Shown: piece by piece, positions 1 through 6,585 of the stretch | Layout of the letters: each line of letters begins with the position of its first letter | Numbering within the stretch: position 1 is the stretch's first letter | From: Bdellovibrionales bacterium | GTDB lineage: Bacteria > Bdellovibrionota > UBA2361 > JAGRAS01 | DNA: 11,630 nt | Direction of reading: 5' to 3' | Assembly: GCA_020434465.1 (NCBI GenBank) | Contig: JAGRAS010000022.1 | Coordinates: 1-11,630, forward strand | Program-made: the position numbers and the translations under genes | The notes under the pieces: model-generated | Seen by the model: only the letters and a program-made list of their open reading frames with translations | Told to the model about the DNA's origin: nothing | The model's database searches: none

Positions 1-603
1 ATTATTGGTTTTTGTAGTGGTACGGCGCTTACCCAAAATGATATTGTAACTGCTGCTCACTGTTTCCCAAGAGGAACTTCAGCTGTTGCTGTTTCTACGG
101 GTGAAAGTTTGCTTACTAGTGAAATTGTTACAGTACCCTTAGCAGTTGTTAAAACACATCCTCAATATAGGCCTATTGGCACTATTTCAAATCTAGCTGC
201 TTTTAATGATATTGCAATAATTCCTTTATCAAGAAATTTATCAGTAAGAACTATGGCTGTGCTTGGAAGTAGGGAGGTTAAAGCAGGTGATATCACTTCA
301 ATATTTGGTTATGGGCAAGATGAGACGGGGGACTTTGATGAGGATACTCTCTTCAGTGGTCAAATGGAGGTATTTGAAGTAACCGATGATCACATTCAGG
401 CTAATTTTGATGGTGCAGGTAGTAACACTTGCAGTGGTGACTCTGGAGGCCCAATGACTCTAAATTCTGCCCTTATTGGAATCACCTCGACCGGTATAAA
501 TGTTGATTGTGCAGTGGGGGATGAGTCGCTTTTTACAAACGTGCAATCAGACAAAGTAATTGATTTTTTAACTTCAAATATACCTGATTTAAACGTTCGC
601 TAA
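1..603 (+). CDS. Chymotrypsin-like (S1) serine protease, 5' end cut by window edge
   Basis: The reading frame is open from base 1, so the N-terminus (signal peptide, any propeptide and the first part of the domain) lies outside the window; 200 codons are visible. All three catalytic residues of an S1 peptidase are present: His20 of the fragment in T-A-A-H-C (bases 58-60), Asp70 in N-D-I-A-I, and Ser148 in C-S-G-D-S-G-G-P. The early F-C-S-G-T-A-L stretch matches the beta-strand that precedes the TAAHC motif. Cys5/Cys21 and the Cys residues near the active Ser could form the disulfides usual for the fold, which suggests an exported enzyme. A Met-less internal TTG at 109 is not a real start, because the catalytic His lies upstream of it. 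The 3' end overlaps the convergent hotdog gene by 15 bp. Substrate specificity is not claimed. Confidence 0.93.
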   Translation: MIGFCSGTALTQNDIVTAAHCFPRGTSAVAVSTGESLLTSEIVTVPLAVVKTHPQYRPIGTISNLAAFNDIAIIPLSRNLSVRTMAVLGSREVKAGDITSIFGYGQDETGDFDEDTLFSGQMEVFEVTDDHIQANFDGAGSNTCSGDSGGPMTLNSALIGITSTGINVDCAVGDESLFTNVQSDKVIDFLTSNIPDLNVR

Positions 604-978
604 GCTTGCTTCAAATGCTGCTGTTGTTTTGATAAAAGCACTGACAAGGAGCTTACTTGATTCTTTGTCAATAACTTTACCTTCAAAAAGTTTAATACCA
701 TCTTTTTCATGAACCTTTTTTGCTTCAATAATAATTTTTTGGCCAAGTTTGAAAGATTCCGCAAGATATTCAATTTTACTTGCACTAAGAATTATATCAG
801 AAGATTCAACATTCTTTATCGTTAGCAATGAAATAGTATCAGTAATAAACTCAAGGCCAAACCAAATGGGAACTTTGTTCTTATCATTTAAATTAGGATA
901 ATCAGCTTGTATACAACTAAAACATTCAATTGATTCTTCTTCTATTTGTGTTATTTTAAGTTTTATTTTTTCTTGCAT
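589..978 (-). CDS. Hotdog-fold protein resembling ApeP/FabZ-type 3-hydroxyacyl-ACP dehydratases
   Basis: This 129-residue protein has the layout of single-domain hotdog dehydratases of the aryl-polyene (ApeP-like) group. There is an N-terminal strand, then V-P-I-W-F-G-L-E-F-I (about 36-45) where the family has its VPxWxGIEYMAQ central helix, then a strand-rich half containing L-G-Q-K-I-I-I-E (78-85), F-E-G-K-V-I-D (98-104) and a final strand. The helix Glu (E43) is kept. The N-terminal P-H-R motif with the conserved His, normally about 20 residues further upstream, is absent. A stop codon lies two codons before the ATG, so no longer version is possible here. It may therefore be catalytically altered or only bind acyl groups. 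There is no Shine-Dalgarno sequence; the ATG lies 10 nt after the stop of the glycosyltransferase gene, so translational coupling is likely. The family call is by pattern recognition and is moderately sure. Confidence 0.62.
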   Translation of the reverse strand: MQEKIKLKITQIEEESIECFSCIQADYPNLNDKNKVPIWFGLEFITDTISLLTIKNVESSDIILSASKIEYLAESFKLGQKIIIEAKKVHEKDGIKLFEGKVIDKESSKLLVSAFIKTTAAFEASLANV

Positions 979-988
979 TTTTCAAATT

Positions 989-1855
989 TCAAATAGTTTT
1001 TGCTGTAAAAAATTTTTTGATTATTGAATTAAAAGACTTTTCAACTTTTTCTTTGACTCGAGTTTTTATTTCACGTTGTTTTACTCTGTATGAAAAAATT
1101 TGGTCCATTGGTGTGAAAGATATTAAATCAAATTTTTGTGATAGAAGAATATCTTTATCCTGATAGTAGTCAAGAACATAATGTGTTTTATATAGATTGT
1201 TGATTAAAGCTCTTTTTAATTCATTACTTATTACTCTTATCTGTAAACTTTTCTCTCTCTGTATAGGATTTGGCAGTAAACTTATTAACAAGACAGCATC
1301 TTCAATTGAAAGTTTATCAACCGAAGAGTTTATATATTTACTTGCTGCTTCCTGTATCCCATAAACTCTGTTACCCCAATGCACGCAGTTTAAGTAAAGC
1401 TCTAAAATCTCATTTTTAGTAAAGTTTCTTTCAAGTTTTAGAGTGTAAATTGCTTCATTGAACTTTCTAAAAAAAGATTTTGTTTTAGGAAAAAAAATCG
1501 ATTTCATAAGTTGTTGACTGATAGTACTCGCACCTCTTAACTTCCTGCCTTTAAATAAATAATCTAATAATGAGGTTTGTATTTCTTTGAAATCTATACC
1601 AATATGTTTATAGAACTTTTGATCTTCAACCGCTATGGTAGCAATCAGTAAATATGGTGAAATTTTTTTGATAGTTAAATGATTTGAGCTTTGCAAACCA
1701 ATAACTCTTGCTTTATTTAATGAGTTAGCTCTGTAAAAAATTTTGGATTTTAAGTGATCAACAGGAGCCTTTGAATATATGTACGTGGCAAGAACAATTA
1801 AACAACTAATTGTAGAAAATACTGAGAAGAAGGTAAGTTTTCTTAAGTTTGCCAT
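989..1855 (-). CDS. mtgA: Monofunctional peptidoglycan glycosyltransferase (GT51)
   Basis: The product polymerises lipid II into glycan strands at the periplasmic face of the inner membrane. Numbered from the ATG at 1855, residues 6-26 are a single membrane anchor. The GT51 motifs follow in order: E-D-Q-K-F-Y-K-H-I-G-I-D with catalytic Glu77; G-A-S-T-I-S-Q-Q-L (about 108-116); R-K-F-N-E with the second conserved Glu134; and N-E-I-L-E-L-Y-L-N (about 148-156). No transpeptidase domain follows, only a basic C-terminal tail of about 85 residues, so it is monofunctional. At 288 aa it is longer than typical MtgA (about 230-240 aa) because of this tail. An in-frame TTG at 1870 would add five residues; neither start has a good ribosome binding site, and the ATG is preferred. 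It is probably cotranscribed with the downstream hotdog gene and is divergent from the extensin-like gene. Confidence 0.9.
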   Translation of the reverse strand: MANLRKLTFFSVFSTISCLIVLATYIYSKAPVDHLKSKIFYRANSLNKARVIGLQSSNHLTIKKISPYLLIATIAVEDQKFYKHIGIDFKEIQTSLLDYLFKGRKLRGASTISQQLMKSIFFPKTKSFFRKFNEAIYTLKLERNFTKNEILELYLNCVHWGNRVYGIQEAASKYINSSVDKLSIEDAVLLISLLPNPIQREKSLQIRVISNELKRALINNLYKTHYVLDYYQDKDILLSQKFDLISFTPMDQIFSYRVKQREIKTRVKEKVEKSFNSIIKKFFTAKTI

Positions 1856-1905
1856 TATATGATTAAACAATACTTGTTAATGCAAACATTACATTAAACT
1901 ACCTC

Positions 1906-2592
1906 ATGCATAAAAGAAAATCGAAATTGAAAAAAATTGCTTTTATTATAACTATTGCATTAACAGTCTATTGTTTTTCTAATAAGACAAGAACTTTTCT
2001 TGAAAACATTTATATTGGTGCACCACCAATAATTTTATTCAATCAGCTAAGACCTTATTTGGGAGAGTTAAACAGTTCGGCTTGCTATCAAGCTTTAAAT
2101 ACAATCAAATTGCCATTTAGAAAAATGGCAGATAATCCAGAAGATATGCAAGAAGACTGTTTTTTTAAAGGCATGATCTTAATCAAGCATCCACTGAAAG
2201 AAAAGAGGCACATTAGTTGTAAATTAGCTTATGCGATATTTCAATACTATGAATATGTTCTACAACCTCTAGCTGTTAAGCTGTTTGGTGCAAAGTTAGT
2301 ATCAATAACTGATAAGGGGGTAAGAAGTTGCAGAAATATGACTGGTCATAAATTTTTATTAAGTGAGCATGCTTATTCAAATGCTATAGATATAGTTGGT
2401 TTTGAGTTTGAGAATGGTGAAAATATATTAATCAGTCGTGATTGGGGAAGTTCTAATGAAAAAGGAGAGTTTTTAAAGTCTGCTTACGCAAAAGCTTGTA
2501 AGTTGTTTAATATGGTGATCTCCCCTAAATATGACGAGTCACATAGTGACCATTTGCATTTAGATATGGGATTATCAAAGGGTTGTTATTAA
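1906..2592 (+). CDS. Extensin-like family protein (M15-like putative zinc peptidoglycan hydrolase)
   Basis: This 228-aa protein has an N-terminal basic stretch and a hydrophobic segment (about 10-25), suggesting a signal anchor and a periplasmic domain. The rest matches the bacterial extensin-like C-terminal domain: conserved Cys pairs (Cys60/Cys85, Cys105, Cys142), the V-L-Q-P-L-A-V-K-L-F-G block (118-128), S-C-R-N (141-144), S-E-H-A-Y-S-N-A-I-D (153-162) and D-H-L-H-L-D-M (215-221). His155-x6-Asp162 together with His216-x-His218 reproduces the zinc-ligand spacing of M15/LAS-type D,D-peptidases, so an action on cell-wall peptides is plausible but unproven. Context supports this, since the divergent neighbour makes peptidoglycan. 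The ATG has no clear Shine-Dalgarno sequence. The family assignment is firm; the substrate is inferred. Confidence 0.85.
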   Translation: MHKRKSKLKKIAFIITIALTVYCFSNKTRTFLENIYIGAPPIILFNQLRPYLGELNSSACYQALNTIKLPFRKMADNPEDMQEDCFFKGMILIKHPLKEKRHISCKLAYAIFQYYEYVLQPLAVKLFGAKLVSITDKGVRSCRNMTGHKFLLSEHAYSNAIDIVGFEFENGENILISRDWGSSNEKGEFLKSAYAKACKLFNMVISPKYDESHSDHLHLDMGLSKGCY

Positions 2593-2624
2593 GCCTAATT
2601 TTTTATTGATTGAGTAATAAATTC

Positions 2625-2789
2625 TTAAAGTTTTTCGCCTAAATAATCTTCAGCTTTACCAGATGGCCTTTGGCAATCGAGATCTTCATCATTCTTACAA
2701 CTTTTTGATGACTCATTCGAATTGCAATTCGAATTGCAGCAATCTGTATGTTCTTCAGTTGGATCAGTAAATAATTTTCTTGTAGTCAT
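2625..2789 (-). CDS. Small Cys/Asn/Ser-rich protein, 54 aa, unrecognised
   Basis: This short open frame runs from an ATG at 2789 to a TAA at 2625 in what would otherwise be a gene-free gap. On the minus strand the ATG is preceded by C-A-A-G-G at 5 nt spacing, a fair ribosome binding site. The product is hydrophilic and acidic. It has five Cys (17, 18, 22, 31, 39), including D-C-C-N-S-N-C-N-S-N, where a four-codon unit is duplicated, and no signal peptide or membrane segment. The grouped Cys could bind a metal or form disulfides; no family was recognised. It is transcribed in the same direction as the MurJ-like gene upstream (126 bp gap) and converges on the extensin-like gene. The start signal and continuous frame make it more likely than not real, but it could be chance. 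Confidence 0.5.
   Translation of the reverse strand: MTTRKLFTDPTEEHTDCCNSNCNSNESSKSCKNDEDLDCQRPSGKAEDYLGEKL
2715..2734. repeat. Perfect 20-bp palindrome made by a 12-bp tandem duplication
   Basis: The 20 bases at 2715-2734 are a perfect palindrome centred on T-G-C-A. The 11-mer ATTCGAATTGC occurs twice at 12-bp spacing (2715 and 2727). The period equals four codons of the small protein, giving C-N-S-N twice. The palindrome can arise simply because the repeated unit contains TTCGAA, itself self-complementary. A role as an operator is possible but not indicated by position, since it lies inside the coding frame. Confidence 0.6.
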
Positions 2790-2915
2790 TGTAACCTTGA
2801 GCAAAAAATTAAATCTTATAATAAATAAGATGCTAGATTTTCGGTTTTGTTGCTAAAAACCTTAAGTTTTTAAAAAATTAAAAAAAAACAATGCAAAACC
2901 TAAGCAAACAAATAT
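2790..2915. other. A/T-rich intergenic region with two weak hairpins
   Basis: The gap between the MurJ-like gene and the 54-aa gene contains two AT-rich inverted repeats. One is ATCTTAT/ATAAGAT with a 5-nt loop (2813-2831), 24 bp upstream of the small gene's start. The other is TAAAAAC/GTTTTTA with a 5-nt loop (2854-2872), close behind long A/T runs. Neither has the GC-rich stem followed by a U-tract expected of an intrinsic terminator in the direction of transcription. The region probably holds the small gene's leader and perhaps the end of the flippase transcript. Nothing else was seen. Confidence 0.3.
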
Positions 2916-4247
2916 TCATTTAGCACTCGGCATGCAAAGTATCCTAGATGAACAAGATCCTAGAAATACTAGGGTTATTATATTCACAATAGATGTAGAA
3001 AGTGCAATTCCGGCAGCTCCAAATTCACGCATTAGAAGAATATTTAACAAAATATTAGCAATTACACTTATGAAGGTAGAAATCATTAAAATTTCATTTC
3101 GCCTTAGAGAAGAAATAAGTCTTACATAGACAAGTGATGCAGTATAAAAAGGCACCTGTAATACATACATAGACTGCACATTTGCAACTAATTTAGTATT
3201 TTCTATAGTAAATAGCCCTCGTTGATAAATTAAACTAACTAAGAACTCAGACCCGAAGAAAAATAAAAGAGTTGGAAACAAACTTATAAAAAGTACTCCG
3301 ATAACAATTTTCTGTTGAAGGCTTTTAAGGGCAGAAAAATCATTAGACTCAACAAGATCTGAAAAGTATGGAAAAACAGAAGTACTAATAGCTGCTGCTG
3401 TAAGAAAAATTAAAACCTCTGAAATCCTTAAGCCGTAACTTAAAGCGGTTATACTGCCCTGGCTTAAAGAAGCTGCCATTGCTTGATCAATTAAAATCGT
3501 TGATCCCATAGCCGCTGAGCCAATCAACAAAGCAATTCCTTGTGGAAGAAGTCTTTTAAATCTTGTAGTAAAAAAATCCTGTTGAGGCAGGAAAATCCCA
3601 CCAATTTCTTTTAAAACTAGCCCCGTAAGTATTAAAGCTTCAACCGCAAAACCAATAACTGTAGCGATTGAAATAAGCTGTGCAGGATTACTATTTTTAA
3701 GATTTAAGAAAATATAAACTACCATTGCAATTGGCATAGCAGTTTGCGAAAGAGTTGTGGTAAGAAATTTTTTCTTTGCATTCAGAAATGAACTTGAGAT
3801 AGCAGAAAAAGATCTTATCCAAACAATGTGTGATAAAATTGAGAAGATTTGACTTGTTAATTGTAATTTATCTTCAGTAAATCCTGGCGCGAGGAAAGAC
3901 AAAATCCAAGAATTAAATGAAACTAATATTAGAGAAAAAAATAAACTAATAATAAAACTACAAATAAGCCATGCATAAAAAATGCTACCATTTTTCTTTT
4001 TGTCATTTGCAAATAAAACAAACTCAGGAATTAATAAACTTTGAAAAACTGATATTAAAACACTGGATAGAAAAATTGGCACTGCAAGTGCCAAGAAATA
4101 AATATCAACATCATTGCTTATTCCGAAGCTCGCTGCTAAATATATATCTTTTCCAGCTGTAAGTGCCTTTGCAGCTATTGTGCATATTGCAACAAGAACT
4201 GAGTCTTTTATTATCTGAGATAATAATTTATTAATATTACTTTTCAT
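2916..4247 (-). CDS. murJ: MurJ/MviN-like lipid II flippase (MOP superfamily), short version
   Basis: This is a polytopic inner-membrane protein of 443 aa with about a dozen hydrophobic helices, predicted to move undecaprenyl-linked cell-wall precursor (or a related lipid-linked sugar) to the periplasmic face. The N-terminal signature aligns with MurJ: A-K-A-L-T-A-G-K-D-I-Y-L-A-A-S-F-G (26-42) matches the SRxxGxxRDxxxAxxFG block, and D-V-D-I-Y-F-L-A-L-A-V-P follows in place of the DAFFxAxxxPN region. The two family arginines of the first helix, important in E. coli MurJ, are Lys27 and Lys33 here, so positive charge is kept. Usual MurJ is about 510 aa with 14 helices; this one seems to lack the C-terminal pair. 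It may instead be a related polysaccharide flippase. It is divergent from the CoA-binding gene, with a 58-bp gap that must hold both promoters. Confidence 0.75.
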   Translation of the reverse strand: MKSNINKLLSQIIKDSVLVAICTIAAKALTAGKDIYLAASFGISNDVDIYFLALAVPIFLSSVLISVFQSLLIPEFVLFANDKKKNGSIFYAWLICSFIISLFFSLILVSFNSWILSFLAPGFTEDKLQLTSQIFSILSHIVWIRSFSAISSSFLNAKKKFLTTTLSQTAMPIAMVVYIFLNLKNSNPAQLISIATVIGFAVEALILTGLVLKEIGGIFLPQQDFFTTRFKRLLPQGIALLIGSAAMGSTILIDQAMAASLSQGSITALSYGLRISEVLIFLTAAAISTSVFPYFSDLVESNDFSALKSLQQKIVIGVLFISLFPTLLFFFGSEFLVSLIYQRGLFTIENTKLVANVQSMYVLQVPFYTASLVYVRLISSLRRNEILMISTFISVIANILLNILLMREFGAAGIALSTSIVNIITLVFLGSCSSRILCMPSAK

Positions 4248-4305
4248 TTACTTCATTGTAGGATTAATTAGAGTCTTAGGGAATCATTGAAATGGGGAGC
4301 AAATC

Positions 4306-4734
4306 ATGGAAAATAACTTAGAAGCAATTTATGAGGAGATGCTTTCAAAATCCAAGACAATAGCTGTTGTTGGAATCTCTGATAAGTCAGAAAGATCGAG
4401 TTATGGTGTGGCTGAGTACTTATCTAAGTTTTACAATATAATTCCAATTAATCCGAATTTAACTGAATGGAATGGGATTCAAGTTTATCCATCTTTGGAT
4501 GCTGTGCCTAGAGAATGTAAAATAGATTTAATAGATGTTTTTCGAAAAAGTGAATATGTATCAGAGGTTGTAGATCAGGCAATCAACAACAAAATCCCAT
4601 ACATTTGGATGCAATTGGGTGTAATCAATCAAGATGAGGCAGAGCGGGCTGAGTCCGCAGGAATAAAGGTAGTTATGGATGTTTGTATTGCTGTAATCCA
4701 TAATCTATTGAAAGCTCAAGGAAAACTTAAGTAG
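4306..4734 (+). CDS. YccU-type CoA-binding protein
   Basis: This 142-aa single-domain Rossmann-like protein belongs to the CoA_binding_2 (YccU) family. Visible family features are the first strand and glycine loop A-V-V-G-I-S (20-25) followed by a Ser/Arg-Ser-Ser-Tyr-Gly segment; I-I-P-I-N-P (45-50); Y-P-S-L (61-64); D-V-F-R-K-S-E (77-83); W-M-Q-L-G-V (96-101); and the closing V-V-M-D-V-C-I-A (121-128), where the family usually has VMDRC. Length is normal for the family. Homologues bind CoA, but their cellular role is not well defined. A strong GGGGAG lies 6 nt before the ATG. It lies 58 bp ahead of the T3SS operon on the same strand and could share transcripts with it, though nothing links its function to secretion. 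Confidence 0.87.
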   Translation: MENNLEAIYEEMLSKSKTIAVVGISDKSERSSYGVAEYLSKFYNIIPINPNLTEWNGIQVYPSLDAVPRECKIDLIDVFRKSEYVSEVVDQAINNKIPYIWMQLGVINQDEAERAESAGIKVVMDVCIAVIHNLLKAQGKLK

Positions 4735-4792
4735 TTCCAAATTCAAGCAACTTTTCCCTCTAAATCTCGAATATATAAATAAGAGAGATGTC
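4735..4792 (+). promoter_or_regulatory. Leader/possible promoter region of the T3SS operon
   Basis: This 58-bp A/T-rich gap is the only room for a dedicated promoter of the sigma factor-T3SS operon. It contains TATAAA (4774-4779), but no good -35 at 16-18 bp. It also contains TTCAAGC (4742-4748), which resembles the upstream half of the sigma-28-like site at 11478-11505, but the downstream half (CTCGAATA) and its spacing do not fit the consensus. GAGAG at 4783-4787 is the likely ribosome binding site of the sigma gene. The promoter assignment is weak. Confidence 0.25.
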
Positions 4793-5503
4793 ATGGGGAA
4801 TAGCAGAAAACGCAAACAGGCTTTAACGCGAGACGAATTAATTATTCAGTTTAAAGATTTTGTCCATTTTGTTGTTGGTAGGCTTATTTCAACAATGAAA
4901 CTACCAAATAGCATGTTTGAAGAATTAACTTCAGCAGGTTATCTCGGATTGGTTGAAGCAGCTGAAAGATATGATTCTACCCAGGGCACAAATTTTAAAA
5001 ACTATGCATTCCTTAGAATTAGGGGAGCTGTCATCGATAGCATTAGAAAATCATCAGATATATCAGGTGAAGCATATCGACATGCGAAAGCCTTTGAAGC
5101 TATTCAAACTTTGAGAGAGGAAGAGTCGTATGATCACCACAATTCAACAAAGCAATCAAAAAGCAAATTAGCAAAAGCATTAAATCATATAGCTAAAGGC
5201 GCTTTAGTTTTTCGAATTAACATGCCAACAGAAGAATTGGAAGAAGTGTACAATAGTGACTGCTCAAAAAATGATCCAGAGACACAACTAGAATTAAAAG
5301 AGTATTCAAAGAAAATCTTTAATGCAATGAAGAAACTTTCAGAAAAGGAAAGAATCATTATCGAGGAGTATTACTTTAATGACTATAGTTTTGCAGAAAT
5401 TACGAAAAAGCATAAAGGCCTTTCCAAGTCTTGGGTTTCAAGATTACACAGTAAGGCTATAGAAAAACTACAAAATGAGTTGATTAGAAATGAAATTAGT
5501 TAA
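4793..5503 (+). CDS. FliA-type (sigma-28 family) RNA polymerase sigma factor
   Basis: This 236-aa protein, close to the usual 235-250 aa of FliA/WhiG proteins, directs RNA polymerase to alternative promoters. Region 2 (about 17-90) shows F-E-E-L-T-S-A-G-Y-L-G-L-V-E-A-A-E-R-Y-D (core binding) and F-K-N-Y-A-F-L-R-I-R-G-A-V-I-D-S-I-R (-10 recognition). Region 3 is 95-150. Region 4 (about 176-231) carries L-S-E-K-E-R-I-I-I-E-E-Y-Y and the helix-turn-helix S-F-A-E-I ... S-K-S-W-V-S-R-L-H-S-K-A (-35 recognition). The D-W-x-P-R motif that follows region 2.4 in classical FliA is replaced by S-S-D-I-S-G-E-A-Y-R, so promoter preference may differ. The stop overlaps the start of sctJ by 14 nt, so it is the first gene of the T3SS operon and probably an autoregulated dedicated regulator. 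No flagellar gene is in the window. Confidence 0.9.
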   Translation: MGNSRKRKQALTRDELIIQFKDFVHFVVGRLISTMKLPNSMFEELTSAGYLGLVEAAERYDSTQGTNFKNYAFLRIRGAVIDSIRKSSDISGEAYRHAKAFEAIQTLREEESYDHHNSTKQSKSKLAKALNHIAKGALVFRINMPTEELEEVYNSDCSKNDPETQLELKEYSKKIFNAMKKLSEKERIIIEEYYFNDYSFAEITKKHKGLSKSWVSRLHSKAIEKLQNELIRNEIS

Positions 5504-6374
5504 ACTTTTGCCAATTTTTTTCGTTCTCATACTTTGCTCATGCAAGGAAGAAATAGTGCATAATCTAAATGAATTTGAAGTTAATAGATTAATAACTTCG
5601 CTTCATGAAATTAGTATAGATGCTGAAAAAATTAGACAAGCAGATGGCAAATGGACATTAAAGGTGGCAAGTTCTTCAAAATTAGATGCTTTAAACTATC
5701 TAAATCAATTAAGAATATTTAAAAGGAATAATGAAATAGAGATATCACCTCCAACTGTTATGAGCACACGAGAACAACAACGATTTCAATATGAACGATC
5801 CTTAAGTTTATCATTAGAAAACACCCTTAAAACTTTGGATGGAGTTTTAGATGCACGCGTACATTTAAATTTGCCAGTGATTGATCCTTTATTTGGGAAA
5901 ATCACAGATCAAAACGAAAATGGAACAGCTAGTATTCTTTTAATAGCCAATTTGGAATTTCAAAACTCCGAGAAAGAAATAGCTTCTTTATTATCTGGAG
6001 CGGCAGGTATTCCGATTAATAAAATTTCAGTTCTTATTTCTGGCATTAAAAGAAGTCAATTTTTAAAGTCGGAAGAAGCTGAGACCATTAGCAATCTTTT
6101 TACTCCCTTAACTGATCCCATTCAAAAAGAGATTTTATATACAGAAATTTCTCCAGATACCTTTCAAACCAGTAAAGTCAAATTTGCTGAAAAAAATAAA
6201 ACTAGATCTGTTACACAATACATAGATTTTTTTGTGGTGATTTTAATAATTTTCTTTTTGATTTTACTTGTTAAAGTTTTTTCAAGAAACCGAAAATTAA
6301 AAACTAGAATAAAAAAAGCAAAAGCAAAAAACGTTTTAGGAGTTAAGCAAAATGATTTCAAGCATGTTTTCTGA
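5490..6374 (+). CDS. sctJ: SctJ, T3SS inner-membrane ring lipoprotein (YscJ/PrgK/MxiJ family)
   Basis: SctJ forms the periplasm-facing inner ring of the injectisome basal body. This 294-aa protein starts with a lipoprotein signal (hydrophobic 6-15, lipobox L-C-S-C with Cys18 as lipidated residue). The YscJ/FliF domain follows: the first ring-building motif with N-L-N-E-F-E-V-N-R-L-I (25-35) and a small alpha/beta domain to about 85, then R-S-L-S-L-S-L-E-N-T-L (103-113), D-G-V-L-D-A-R-V-H-L-N-L-P (117-129), and an ASILLIANL strand followed by a helix and P-I-N-K-I-S-V-L-I (175-183). A single transmembrane helix (245-264) and a basic cytosolic tail end the protein. The lipobox plus only one C-terminal membrane helix distinguishes it from flagellar FliF, so this is an injectisome. 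The start lies within the sigma gene (14-nt overlap) with a weak ribosome binding site, so it is probably translationally coupled. Confidence 0.93.
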   Translation: MKLVKLLPIFFVLILCSCKEEIVHNLNEFEVNRLITSLHEISIDAEKIRQADGKWTLKVASSSKLDALNYLNQLRIFKRNNEIEISPPTVMSTREQQRFQYERSLSLSLENTLKTLDGVLDARVHLNLPVIDPLFGKITDQNENGTASILLIANLEFQNSEKEIASLLSGAAGIPINKISVLISGIKRSQFLKSEEAETISNLFTPLTDPIQKEILYTEISPDTFQTSKVKFAEKNKTRSVTQYIDFFVVILIIFFLILLVKVFSRNRKLKTRIKKAKAKNVLGVKQNDFKHVF

Positions 6375-6585
6375 GATACAGCTTAGTAAATGGGAAAAAA
6401 CTCTTTTAAGTTCAGCATTAATTGCTGGATATTCATTAACTGAGTTAGCCGTTACAGACAGAACAAAAGAAAAACTAAATGTTATTGCTGAAAGAATTTT
6501 AGAAATTCCAGATGCCTGGAGACAGGTTTATGGAAAACAAATTAAAGAGGAAATGAAAAAAGATGAACTCAGTAAAAGATTATAA
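6352..6585 (+). CDS. Small T3SS-operon protein, 77 aa, unrecognised
   Basis: This is a small, charged, mainly helical protein with no signal peptide and no clear membrane segment. Residues 16-31 are mildly hydrophobic (L-L-S-S-A-L-I-A-G-Y-S-L), followed by a charged helix and a Lys/Glu-rich end. It overlaps sctJ by 23 nt and sctQ by 23 nt, so it is embedded in the operon and almost certainly translated with it. TAGGAG lies 9 nt before the ATG, and a second Met at codon 5 is an alternative start. In several injectisome operons the sctJ-sctQ interval holds sctK and/or sctL. This protein is far shorter than SctK (about 200 aa) and shows no recognisable similarity, so a shortened adaptor is only a guess from position. 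Confidence 0.72.
   Translation: MISSMFSEIQLSKWEKTLLSSALIAGYSLTELAVTDRTKEKLNVIAERILEIPDAWRQVYGKQIKEEMKKDELSKRL

Noticed and set aside
2602..2621. Hairpin TTTATTG/TAATAAA as a terminator between the extensin-like gene and the 54-aa gene
   Set aside because: The stem is entirely A/T except for a G-U pair and is too weak; no proper U-tract follows on the plus strand.
4742..4779. Sigma-28 promoter in front of the sigma gene
   Set aside because: TTCAAGC resembles a -35 half, but there is no GCCGATAA-like element at 11-12 nt; CTCGAATA lies too far downstream and matches poorly. Autoregulation remains possible but is not shown.
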